From Cornus controversa (taxonomy: Eukaryota; Streptophyta; Magnoliopsida; Cornales; Cornaceae), in NCBI GenBank assembly GCA_026545225.1, contig CM048854.1, positions 31,882,230-31,946,229 of the forward strand: a stretch of DNA of 64,000 bases, read 5' to 3'. How positions within the stretch are numbered: position 1 is the first letter of the stretch; each line of letters starts with the position of its first letter. Shown here piece by piece: positions 11,154 to 21,516 of this stretch. The position numbers and the translations under genes were made by a program. The notes beneath the pieces were generated by a model. The model worked only from the letters and a program-made list of their open reading frames with translations, had not been told where the DNA came from and did not search any database.

Positions 11154-11430
11154 ATATACCCAACATCAGTAAGAACAAGTAAGAACAACTGGTGTTGGAG
11201 TTGCAAGCTCGGTGGGAAGAATTAGATGAATGCTATGTCCTCTGGTGGCAGTAGGTCTGGTTCACGGGTGTCATCAAGCTGCAGCCATTGTTCTATTTGA
11301 GGTTGTTATCTTTGTTTCTGGAGTCTGTATACTGCTCTTCCCCTTAGAAACAAAGGGCCGTGAGTTGAGTGATACTGTATCTAGTAATACAAAAGAAGTC
11401 AATAATACATTTGTACCAATTGATCACTGA
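11154..11430 (+). pseudogene. NiaP-like MFS transporter, captured last exon
   Basis: After a T-rich acceptor (TTTTTTTGTAG, ending 11153) the sequence reads I-Y-P-T-S-V-R-T, has a small duplication of 'agtaagaaca', then V-G-V-A-S-S-V-G-R-I. After an in-frame TGA it continues M-L-C-P-L-V-A-V-G-L-V-H-G-C-H-Q and runs to a natural TGA at 11428-11430. This matches the last transmembrane helices and cytosolic tail of plant NiaP/SVOP-like major facilitator proteins (nicotinate or organic cation carriers): T-G-V-G-V-A-S-S-V-G-R-I is family-typical, as is the L-F-P-L-E-T-K-G-R-E-L ending. Only about 85 codons remain, so it cannot transport anything. Like the MADS and Hip pieces it is on the plus strand inside the CACTA element with its acceptor kept. 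Confidence 0.8.
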
Positions 11431-11704
11431 TTTTCCTTCAATCAATTGTTCATATTACTTGAACCCCACACTACTGAGCCAACTTACAGGGGCTGTTTAT
11501 TATCACATGTAGTATTTGTTGTTTGATATTTTTCATTTGAAGGATGCATTAAAAAGGATTAAATGTGCACACCCAGTTCTCACCCTCAAAACGACATAAA
11601 TATTGGTTGAGAATGAATTCATTTCTTTATTGTGGTCCAATTGCACTGATGTTGTGGGAAAGCAGTGAGGTGGGGGGAGGAAAGAGGCGAAAGAAAAAAA
11701 GAAA

Positions 11705-11960
11705 AAAAAAAAATTCTGGCGGTTTTTGTAAAACCTCCGGTAAATGGTTTGTAAAAATTAATCATTATCGGCGATTTATAATAAACTGTCGGATATTATC
11801 TGGTGGATAAAATCGCCGGAAATTACCGGCAGTTTAACAAAACTGCTGGTAATTCTCTACGCGCAGCACATTTTTTGGCAGATTTTTTAATCGCCGGTGA
11901 TATTTTTCCGGTGATTTTGAAGGTGTTTTCCGACAGTTTAAACCGTCGGTGATATAAAAA
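11705..11960. repeat. Right subterminal repeat array of the CACTA element
   Basis: Repeated, mutually inverted copies of cores such as 'tctggcggttt', 'atcgccggaaa' and 'accggcagttt' lead up to the terminal TTGTAGTG. The composition matches the left array at 7735-7940. Confidence 0.75.
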
Positions 11961-11972
11961 AATCTTGTAGTG

Positions 11973-12785
11973 ACACTAACACTTTTGTTATAAAAGGTAG
12001 TTATGACATTTTGATTTTTTTTATGTTGATTGATTTTAACGGAGTTGATTGTAAATTAATAGCATGGAGTACCCGAAGTAAAGTTTACCAAATCTTGGGA
12101 GAGATTGATTATCATATTTTAAAAACTTTAATTCAAGAATAATTAGACAAAACTTCATAAGAGATTAAAGTAGTTTATCCTTTAAATTAAGAACTCCACG
12201 ACACACTACACCGAAGGATAGAAAAGCACTGATCCAAACACTCATGCAACACGTACTGTTACTTTAAGAATACAATATATTAGATTGAGATGCAATGGAT
12301 TCTTTTAGGTAAATTGGAACAAGTTCTTTAAAAAACATGAACAACACAAGTGATTTGTTTGATCACTAAGACTGACCTCAACACGATGACCCTTATTTTT
12401 TAAAATGTGATGTGCCTGACCTTTATTTTACCAAAAAAAAAGTGTAGTAACAAACATTTCCTCAAACCACTTTCTGTGACGGCGTGACATGTTACATAAA
12501 TATTATTCAGTTTTTTCCCTTTTAACATTTCGAAAATACCCCTTGTTGGTTTCTTATATATATTTGCAATATTTAACATACTTTTTTTTATGGTAAGTGT
12601 GGGGGGAAAAATGAGATGTTACATGCACGTTTTCATTGAGATGAATAGGCCAGGAAGAGCCGAATTAGTTTATATATTATCAGATAAGCCCATCTACTTA
12701 AAAAAAAAAAATCATGCCAAAGGGGTTGTTTGGGAAAAAAAAATTTGATTGCTGATTTTGCACGAGAATAATGACAATATCATCA
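11973..12785. other. No recognisable gene
   Basis: AT-rich spacer between the CACTA element and the next MITE. No exon or element end was found. Confidence 0.5.
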
Positions 12786-13352
12786 GGAGGAGTGCTAGCG
12801 AAGCGATTGTCCATGCACAGTCGCTCCACCGTTGGTGGAAATTATTTTCAAAAATTAAATGCTTTCCTGCGATAAATATCCTACTTTTTCATCAATTAAT
12901 ATACCCCTCCCAGTTCTAAAGTATTTACACTTGTGCCATCAACTAACAAATAAAATTATAAAAATAAAATATTAAAATATTTTTATTCATTACTTTTTTT
13001 ATATTGTCCTACTTTTAAATATTTTTAATAATCTATATACTTATTCAATTAATCTATATACTTTATGTTTATAATTTTATTCTTATTAATATTTTTAATA
13101 ATCTATATGGATTGATGTTTTATTGTTAAAATATTTTTTAAAATATTAATATTTTATTTTTATGTTTATAATTTTATTTGTTTGTTGATGGCACAAGTGT
13201 AAATACTTTAAAATTGGGAAGGGTATATTAATTGATAAAAAAATAAGACATTTATTACAAAAAAATATTTAATTTTTAAAAATAATTTTCACCAATCAGT
13301 TAAGCAATCAGTTAAGCATTGTGCAAGAACAGTCGCTCCGCTAGCATTCCTC
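12786..13352. mobile_element. Mutator-type MITE family 1, copy 2
   Basis: Ends GGAGGAGTGCTAGCG and ...CGCTAGCATTCCTC are inverted. The arms run inward through 'cagtcgctcc', 'cctactttttcatcaatta' and 'gtgccatcaac'. The middle is AT-rich filler. Flanks share 'tatcat' but no clean duplication. Same family as 3481-3800 and 29733-30615. Confidence 0.75.
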
Positions 13353-13776
13353 TGTTATCATAACAAAGCAAGTTTTTCTCGTTATTTGGGTCGTACATTC
13401 AAAAAAGGTGTGCTTGGAACATTAATATCCCTGAGATACTCTTTATTAATTGACTTAACGGTCCAATTGGAGGGTACTGTCAAATCCAATATTTGAAACT
13501 ATGGTAGCATTTGAAATGAAAGACAATGGTTCTTTCTACTGGCTAGTCATTTCATATGTGGAACAACAAAATACAGCTAGACCATTGCATACAAAGGTGT
13601 CTCTATTCGTAATTAAGAACGTCAGTACTGAATGTACACAAAAAAAAAATGTTGTACGTGTGTATATATATAATATCTCACAAAGCTACGGCCAATAGTA
13701 ATTGCACGTGCATATATATGGTCAACAAGTACTGTAATTATATATATATATATATATATATGGTCAGCAAGTACTG

Positions 13777-13819
<43 letters not shown>

Positions 13820-13850
13820 ACAGAACTTCCAATTGCCTGCTCCCCACTCT
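13353..13850. other. Spacer with long (AT)n tracts
   Basis: No gene. Two (AT)n microsatellites at about 13739-13760 and 13780-13815 are linked by a repeated 'atggtca-caagtactgtaat' phrase, a local duplication upstream of the laccase. Confidence 0.6.
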
Positions 13851-13852
13851 CC

Positions 13853-13970
13853 ACCTAACTTGACAACAGGAAGTCCATCTAACCATGTATATTTATCTGA
13901 CCACGTGCCTGCCAAGGGAATAACACTTGAGCCTCCTTTTCAACCAACAAAAAAAGAAATTGTATATATA
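13853..13970 (+). promoter_or_regulatory. Candidate laccase promoter: AC element and TATA box
   Basis: ACCTAAC at 13853-13859 equals the AC-III element bound by R2R3-MYB factors of the lignin pathway. A near-match ACCAACA lies at 13943-13949. A TATATATA motif starts at 13963, about 115 bp before the ATG. Spacing and motif content fit a core promoter, but AT-rich sequence makes chance TATA boxes common. Confidence 0.4.
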
Positions 13971-14078
13971 CTTATATGCACAAGTGCCACACAAAAAAGC
14001 TCAAGAGATATCACAGACTAGACTCTTACATATGGAGTATTGAGAACAACTAGCTATAGTAAAGGACTGGTTTTCAAG

Positions 14079-14246
14079 ATGGCTCGAGTGTTGGGAGTTT
14101 TGTGGTCTGTGGTTCTGAGTGGGATGCTTTTTTCCTTTGCCCAAGCTGATGTCCATTACTATGACTTCATTGTAAGTATTAGTTTACTTGTTATACTGCA
14201 AAAATTGTTTCTGCAGCCTCTTACATTTCATGTCGTTTAACTAGAG

Positions 14247-14299
<53 letters not shown>

Positions 14300-14737
14300 G
14301 ACATAAACTCAGTCGGAATTATTTTCCTGAAAGTGCTTGCATTCGCAAGAGAATTGCACATTGCGAAAAAGTTGTATTACAGGCAAAGGTCAAGACTAGT
14401 ATTAGGATTGAAAGTTAGGTATCTACAAGTCTATATAGTAAATGCACCTGCTTTTTTAGTTGGATTTAGTCAGTTCTGTAGTGTTACAGGAATCAAAAGG
14501 TGTATTGACTAAGGAGTTGAATGTGAAGATTAAAATAATTAATATTTTAATTAGCATTTTGCACTTCTTGTTGCAGATAGTGAATAGCAACTATACAAGG
14601 CTATGTAGCACGAAAACCATGTTGACTGTAAATGGCAGTTTTCCAGGACCCACCATTTACGCTCACAAAGGGGATACGGTGTATGTAAACGTTTACAATC
14701 GAGGAGAATATGGTCTCACTGTTCACTGGTATATTTT

Positions 14738-14799
<62 letters not shown>

Positions 14800-17700
14800 C
14801 TGAATGTCCATTTCAGATAATAAGAGACTCAACAGCACCAAATACAACAATGTGTTTTATTTTTTCTTCGTTGGGTTAATCACACATGCGCCTCTCAATG
14901 TTACAATGAAAACAGGAGCGAGCCAGAAATTTACTTCAGAGGAAACATCCATTAATTAATAATAATATAATAAAAAATTTGGACAAAAAATAATAAAAAT
15001 ACAGAGTAGCAATAAAAGGTCTTTTACGAATTTTTCTGAATTTTAAAAATCATATTGGGCCAGTGAATTAGAAAAGAAGAGATCTTTTCGAATTTTGAAT
15101 TTTTTTTTAAAGGTATTTTCTGAATTTTTTAGGAGTTCAATAGGGACACTTTTATAATTATCAATTTTTTTTTTTTGTACAAAAAATAAAAAAAAAACAA
15201 ACTTTTGCACTGAGCTTCTCGTTCTGGGCTTTGGGCCTGCCTGCAGGCTTGTATTTTGGGCCTGTTCTTCGAGTAACCTATGGGTTTGAGACTCTGTTTT
15301 CATGTTGTAGAAATATCATTTTATCAATATACTTATTTACCTTTATTGAAAAAATAAATAAAATAAAAAAAACCCTACCCATTTCCTTCATTTGATTGTA
15401 AACTATAGGGAAAAAAAATGGAAACAATAAGTAATTAAAATTAACAGAACATAGTGAAATGTGAAAAATAATAATATTTATTTATTTCTTTTTGATGTTT
15501 TTGTCAGGCATGGAGTGAAGCAACCAAGGAATCCATGGTTTGATGGGCCCGAGTACATCACACAATGTCCTATTCCTGTGGGCACTAACTTCACTTATCA
15601 GATTATACTTTCTTCCGAAGAAGGAACAGTATGGTGGCATGCCCATAGTGACTGGACACGAGCCACCATCCATGGTGCCATTGTTGTATACCCTGCTGAG
15701 GGAACCACTTATCCATTTCCAGAGCCTGATGAACAACAAGAACTTGTATTTGGTATGCAATTTTTTCCATCACACATAATATTGTGCATATATATATATA
15801 TAGTAGCTTAGTCTTTGCCTGATGAAATATAAGGATTGAATTTTGATGTAGTTGTATCAAATTTAGTGGATTTGCAAAAGAAGCTTTCCTAATCTTTGAA
15901 AGATAAAATGCTGAGATGAGATTAATTAGAATGCTATTAAAATTATATGTGTATATATATATATGTGTGTGTGTGTTGGGTAGCTTAGCCCTTACCTGGT
16001 GAAATATAAGGATTGAATTTTGATATAATTGTATGAAATTTAGTGGATGCAAACCCTAATCTTTGAAAGATAAAATGCTGAGATGAGAGTAATTAGAATA
16101 CTATTGAAATTACATTGATTAAACATTCAATTAATCCACTGATTATTTTTATTGAATGTTTGGTATTAATATGAAAAAAAATCAAATACAATTGGGAAAG
16201 GATTGGATGAGGAAGGAAAAGAGTGACCCAATAAAGTCTGCAGTAATCATATATCAAAAAATATATTAGAATACTTTATATATGAAGACTCACTTTCATT
16301 TGTATATATATATATATATATATAGATATAGATATATATCTATGTGTTACTTATATTTTTTTGGGACTAATCACTCTCCCAATTGTCCCTGCAGAATCAT
16401 GGTACAAAGAAGATGTAATGACTCTGATGGACTATGCCCTTAAAAATGGTGGACTAACAAAATTATCTGACGCTTTTGCCATCAATGGTCAACCAGGAGA
16501 TTTTTATCCATGCTCTAATGGTATATATATATATATATATGTTTTTGTACAGTTCTCTAAATTTCTGAAAAAAAATAAAACTATTCTAAATTTGTTTACC
16601 ATTTTTGCATTGCAGAAACAACATTTCATATGCATGTTGATTATGGCAAAACTTATCTTCTTCGCCTAGTAAATGCTGCAATGAACCAAGACTTCTTCTT
16701 CGCCATCGCTAACCATAACCTGACAGTCGTTGGATGGGATGGATCTTACGTCAAACCTTTCATCATGGCCTGGCTTCTGATAACCCCAGGCCAAACCATG
16801 GATGTCCTTGTCACAGCAGACCAACCACTAGGAAAATATTACATGATTGCCAAACCCTATTTCGATGGACAAGCCGATGATTTCGACAAAACCATCACTT
16901 CAGCTGTTTTTGAGTACAGAGGCAATCTCAATGAATCAATTCCTTTTTACCCACTTGGTATTCCAGATTTCTATGATGTAAGTGCGTCGGCGCAGTTTTG
17001 GAATAAAACCAGGAGCTTAGCAAGTCCAGAGCACCCTGCAGATGTGCCTTTGACTATCAGTAATAGAATGTACATTACACTCTCCATTAACATGATGAAA
17101 TGCCCGAATGACTCGTGTAGTGGACCGGATGGGAATCGTCTTGCAGCAGGCTTGAACAACATTAGTTTCGCAAATCCATCCATAGATATACTACAAGCCT
17201 ACTATTGGTAATCAATCTTATTTCTATTACATTCCTTTTTTCATTCACAAATTTGTACTAATTTGTTATAGTTATTAATTGAAAACTATATATATAACTA
17301 GGATATGCATACTATGTTTGTGATTAATCCATCCATGATATACTACAAGCCTACTATTGGTAATTTTCATTCACAAACTTGTATTAATGTGTTGTAGTTA
17401 TTGAAAAATATATATATATAACTAGGATATGCATACTCTGTCTATGATCAATCCATCCATGGATATACTACAAGCATGCTATTTGTAATTAATCTTATTT
17501 CTATTACATTCATATGCTCATTCACAAACTTGTATTAATGTGTTGTACTTATTGAAAAGTATATCTATATATATAAGTAGGATATGCATACTATGTTAAT
17601 GATTAATCCATCCATGGATATGCTACAAGCATACTATTGGTAGTTAATCTTGTTTCTATTACATTCATTGTTTTCATTCACAGGCTTGTATTAATGTGTT

Positions 17701-19243
17701 GTAGTTATTCAAAAGTATATCTATATATGTAACTAGGATATGCATACTGTGTTTATGATTAATCCATCCATGGATATACTACAAGCATACTACTGGTACA
17801 TTCATATATTTCTATTAAATTCATTTTTTTTCATTCACAAACTTGAATTAATGTGTTGTAGTTACTGAAAACTATATATATATATTTATATATATATAAC
17901 TTGGATATGCATACAATGTTTATGATTAATGAATGTAATGATTTTTGGTTACATTAACAGGAACATGTCAGGGTACTTTGATACTAATTTCCCCAACAAG
18001 CCACCAAACCTTTTTAACTTCACATCCGACGATTTGTTGACGGACAATGTTACGTTTTCGGACCAAGGGACAAGGGTGAAGATGCTGAATTATAATGAAA
18101 CAGTGGAGATAACATTCCAAAGTACTAATGTGATGAACTCAGGAGAGAATCATCCAATACATATACATGGCTTTAGATTCTATGTCGTTGGGTTGGGAAG
18201 TGGAATTTTCAATAATTTCACTGATCCACTCACTTATAACCTCATTGATCCACCTGAAGCTAACACAGTTGCAATTCCGAAGGATGGTTGGGCAACAATT
18301 AGATTTTACGCCGATAATCCTGGTATGTACCTTTAACTTCAAAATTAAATTTGACCCTACACAAATTTGTCTATACTTTACCATAATATAGTATATTGCA
18401 TAGAATTGAGTCATGTTGAACCAAATAGACCTCAATTAGTACCAAATTAGAACAATTCATGACTTCTAAGACTTGTACATAGTTCTTAATCTGTCCATTG
18501 TTGATCACATTCATTATTTGTCTATACTTCGGCATAAAATATGGTATATTGCATAGAATTGAGTCGTGTTGAACCAAATAGACGTCAATTAGTACCAAAA
18601 AGACATGTCAATAGTTCTTAATTTGTCCATTGTTGATCACATTCATTATTTGTCTATACTTTAGCAAAATACAGTATTGCATACAATTGAGTCCATGGTG
18701 AACTAGATAGACCTCCATTAGTACCAAATTAGAACAATTCATGACTTCTAAGACTTGTACATAGTTCTCTGAGTCATGCGAAACCAGATAGGCCTCAATT
18801 AGTACCAAATTAGAACAATTCATGACTTCTAAGACTTGTACATAGTTCTTAATTTCTCCATTGTTGATCACATTCATTATTTGTCTATACTTTTGCATAA
18901 TATAGTATTGGAATTGAGTCCATGTTGAACCAGATAGACCTCAATTAGTACCAAATTAGAATAATTCATGACTTCTAAGACTTGTACATAGTTCTTTGTC
19001 CATTGTTGATCACATTTATTATCATTTATACTAAGTTCAATGATTTTTTTTTCTGCAGGTGTATGGTTTATGCACTGTCATTTCGACCGGCATATGAGTT
19101 GGGGTATGGATGCTGCATTTATAGTGAAAAGTGGTGGCACACCGGAGACGAGTGTCCTCAGCCCTCCTACATATTTGCCTTCTTGTAGTTCTGATTATTC
19201 TCTACTTGGCCACATGAAGTCTTTGGTGCTTAAAGAAAGTTAA
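14079..19243 (+). CDS. Laccase (secreted plant multicopper oxidase), seven exons
   Basis: Exons are 14079-14171, 14577-14728, 15508-15752, 16395-16520, 16616-17207, 17961-18322 and 19059-19243 (1755 nt, 584 aa). Every intron is GT-AG and the phases join cleanly. Laccases are p-diphenol:O2 oxidoreductases of the apoplast that couple phenol or monolignol oxidation to reduction of O2 to water. Residues 1-23 look like a signal peptide, with mature D-V-H-Y-Y-D-F. Three cupredoxin domains follow. Copper ligands are all present: H81-W-H83, H126-A-H128, H467-P-I-H470-I-H472, and H529-C530-H531...H535...M540. Several N-x-S/T sites are visible. The T1 axial position is Met (W-G-M), not the Leu of many lignin laccases, which fits the LAC14/15-like part of the family. 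The chain runs 18 residues past the usual terminal Cys (C566). The start is the first ATG in frame with the signal peptide. Introns 3, 5 and 6 contain tandem repeats. No defect was seen, so it is probably functional. Confidence 0.92.
14251..14299. repeat. (AT)n(AC)n microsatellite in laccase intron 1
   Basis: An uninterrupted AT tract passes into an AC tract within intron 1. A second compound (TC)n(TA)n tract lies at 14741-14798 in intron 2, twelve bases after the donor. Confidence 0.9.
15803..16115 (+). repeat. Two-unit tandem repeat in laccase intron 3
   Basis: A unit of about 174 bp beginning 'gtagcttagtctttgcctg' and including 'aatataaggattgaatttt' and 'aagataaaatgctgagatga' is present twice, at about 15803-15976 and 15977-16115, separated by an (AT)n(GT)n tract. 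A relative of the start of this unit survives at 39190-39230, next to the exon 3 remnant of the laccase pseudogene, so the motif predates the gene duplication. Confidence 0.75.
17165..17935 (+). repeat. Five-unit repeat duplicating the exon 5 donor inside intron 5
   Basis: The last bases of exon 5 and the first part of intron 5 ('aatccatccat-gatatacta', 'caagc-tactattggtaat', then 'aactaggatatgcatac') are repeated. GT positions equivalent to the real donor (17208) occur at 17360, 17485, 17640 and 17796, spaced 152, 125, 155 and 156 bp. The exonic part is copied too, so each unit offers a look-alike 5' splice site. In the real gene a TAA follows the donor codon directly (17209-17211), so use of any downstream copy would end translation at that TAA. 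Confidence 0.85.
18345..19040 (+). repeat. Tandem repeat array in laccase intron 6
   Basis: A unit of roughly 165 bp is repeated about five times, some units shortened. It contains 'tttgtctatactt', 'agaattgagtcatgttgaac', 'cctcaattagtaccaaatta', 'gacttctaagacttgtacat' and 'tccattgttgatcacattc'. It ends just before the acceptor at 19057-19058. Apparent minus-strand open frames are an effect of the repeat. Confidence 0.85.
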
Positions 19244-19319
19244 TGAATTCTTAGGGACTGAACAAGGTGTTGGTAAACATACAAGACAAGCCATATGAGG
19301 AAAGCCCTTGCTTTCAGCC

Positions 19320-20010
19320 AGTAGTTACTTTCAGGATTCCATTTTGTTTTTCTTGTTTAGGTCTTTCAATTGTCACTTAGGTTAACATTAAGGCATTGTA
19401 TCTCTGTTGTCTCTCCATTATTTGTCAAAAATTTATTTATTTTTAGATTAAATATAAGAAAAGGAAATAGAAGAGAAGAAAACTAATGCCCTATTAAAAT
19501 GTTTTGGTTATGTGGATGCAAAATGCATCTATTTATTCCTTTCATTTTTGTGTTACTTAAGAGTCCGAAAATTAATGCTTGTTTTATGTTGCTCAAAGTG
19601 TTTTTCATATAGTCGAAGTTCATCAGTTGTGGCATAATTTTGTTCTTTTTCCTGGCCTCGGCAAATAACACAATTGCTCCGGTGGGAACTTGAGGGAGCG
19701 GAAGTTATATATAAACACATTCACAAATGAACAAGAGCAGCTTTGAATTCACAACGTTAAGATAAATTGCGGATAAATCTGATATATTATTGATAAACAA
19801 ATTGTAAACCTATCGACAATAGAAAACCTAAACACAAAGGAAACTAGGAGCACAAAAAAACTGTCTAAAATTAAAGTTTCTCTACAAATTCGTAGTTACT
19901 AAAAACTACTAATTACCAAAAATCAGCATAATTCGAATTTGTTTGAACCTCTAATAAAATTTGTGAAATCTGTCTAAAACGAAAATGTAATTTCATTTGG
20001 CCAAAAAACA
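19320..20010. other. Laccase 3' flank; no other gene
   Basis: The first 320 bp correspond to sequence kept behind the laccase pseudogene: 'atgcttgttttat' and 'gtcgaagttcatc' at 19575-19625 recur at 47721-47770. This shows the duplicated block included the 3' flank. No polyadenylation signal can be chosen with confidence. Confidence 0.55.
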
Positions 20011-20670
20011 GGGTAAACAACATACTTGTGTGAGTTGAGCCATTTCGGCTTCGTCAAGACTGTTCTAAAATAACATGTTAGGATATCTGTTTGAGGTTCT
20101 AGTAATTCAAACTGGACACTTTGACAATCAATTCTACATCAGAACTTGATCCCTCAACTTTAATTTGAGAATTTGGAGGAGAAACCACTGTCACTGCGTA
20201 TAGTCGTTGGTGTTGTGGCATGATATTTAAATAGTATTACATTAGTGTTATCTTAAAATATTTAAAGGAGAAATTATATAAAAGTAGAGTTGTAGTTGTT
20301 TGGTTAAGGGAGGTGCTCACCTTTCCCTCCGTTTTGATATGTGCTGAGGTCCCCCCTTGATTTCGCAAATGGGATGTATGAAATGCCAGCCATCTGCAAA
20401 GAGATTGAAAAGCAAGGAGACATAATTGCAGAGCCCTAGATGGAATGAATTTGGCCAAAAAAAAGCATAAACAATAGACTTGTGTGAGTTGAGCCGTTTC
20501 CAATCAAACAAGTATTTTTTCGGGTGTAAACGGCTTCGTCAGAATTGCTCTAAAAAAACGTGTCAGCATATCTGTTTGAGGTTCTAGCAGTCCAAACGGG
20601 CCACTTTGAAAATCAGTTCTACATCAGAACTTGAACCCTAAACTCTAGTTTGAGAATTTGGAGGAGATAC
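20011..20670. repeat. Local tandem duplication, second copy split by an LTR element
   Basis: Sequence 20011-20294 ('cttgtgtgagttgagcc', 'atctgtttgaggttctag', 'ttctacatcagaacttga', 'gaatttggaggaga', 'tatagtcgttggtgttgtgg') recurs as 20464-20670. That copy continues on the far side of the copia element at 25784-25893. The copies lie about 450 bp apart and are moderately diverged, so the duplication came before the insertion. Confidence 0.75.
20300..20420. repeat. Dispersed repeat shared with 31542-31660
   Basis: About 120 bp starting 'tggttaagggaggtgctcac' and ending near 'gcaaagagattgaaaa' occurs here and again at 31542-31660 in the same orientation, with about 85-90% identity by eye. No terminal structure was seen, so the element class is unknown. 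Confidence 0.65.
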
Positions 20671-21483
20671 TGTGAGTTGCGTGGTAGAAAAGTAGTTGTC
20701 AAAATAATTTTAAACTTAGAGGGGGTGAACAGGTTCACTTACTCATTTGCTTAATTTTTCAAATTAATTCGATTTGAAGTCCAATTAACAATTAATCAAA
20801 CGTATAAAGCAAATAATTAAAATAAAGTGCGAGTAATGTAAAAAAGGCACCAGATATACGTGGAAAACCCAGATCGAAAAAAATCACATGGGAGGAATAA
20901 TGTCTCAGGAAATTAATCCACTATAATGAAGTAAAGTACAACATACTGTCTCAAACTCACACCCCTCTTTACTCTGACAAGACTCTAATGTAGACACATC
21001 AGGCTTACAATTGCTATTTCTAGTCCAACTACTGCAGACTTCCAACTAATGTCACGATCCTCACAGAAAGGTTGTTGAAAGAACAACAATACTCACTAAG
21101 TATTTCTTTCCATTCATAATGTAATATGATTCACTTTTCTTCTTCAGCAAGTAATAGAAGAAACACAAATCTAATGCTCTGATTAGCGAATAAGTTGATG
21201 CAGTCTCTGAATAGTATATCTGTAGTAGAATACTATCCTAAATGTCACTCATGGATTATAGAAGTGTGCTCTCAAAATATTGAAAAATATTTTGCCCATC
21301 GAATATGAGAACCGGTCCAACTTATTTCAGTATGTCTGGACCTGCAAAAGTGTGACCAATCCTGGTATTTGGGGACCAGTCCCACTTTGTGAATTATGAA
21401 AAAAATTTACTTTGAACCTTGATTCACCGAAAACCTTATTTCATCCTAGTTTAGCAATAAGCATGATGATGTTAAAAATAAAC

Positions 21484-21516
<33 letters not shown>

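Larger units (their letters stand above)
7717..11972 (+). mobile_element. Non-autonomous CACTA element with captured host exons (Pack-CACTA type)
   Basis: The element begins CACTACAAC at 7717 and ends in the complement ...TTGTAGTG at 11972. The flanking triplets are ACC and ACA, close to the 3-bp duplication typical of the family. Dense subterminal repeats built on 'accgccggaa', 'ctggcggttt' and 'accggc' occupy about 7740-7940 and 11705-11960 in both orientations. Such arrays are the transposase-binding regions of CACTA (En/Spm) elements. No transposase frame is present in the 4.26 kb. The interior instead holds, all on the plus strand, exons of an AGAMOUS/SEEDSTICK-like MADS gene (10214-10503), a Hip-type TPR co-chaperone (10515-10769) and a NiaP-like transporter (11154-11430). 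A leader-like region lies at about 8100-8950. A TRIM at 9659-9862 has inserted inside. The capture of gene pieces by CACTA elements is known in plants; this particular set is not one I recognise. Confidence 0.85.

Noticed and set aside
18139-18898. Several minus-strand frames of 75-98 codons repeating the same peptide
   Set aside because: They are antisense to laccase exon 6 and to the intron 6 repeat array; the repeated peptide reflects the DNA repeat.
17165-19040. CRISPR-like arrays in the laccase introns
   Set aside because: The repeats are long (150-170 bp) without spacers and lie in a plant nuclear gene; they are tandem minisatellites.
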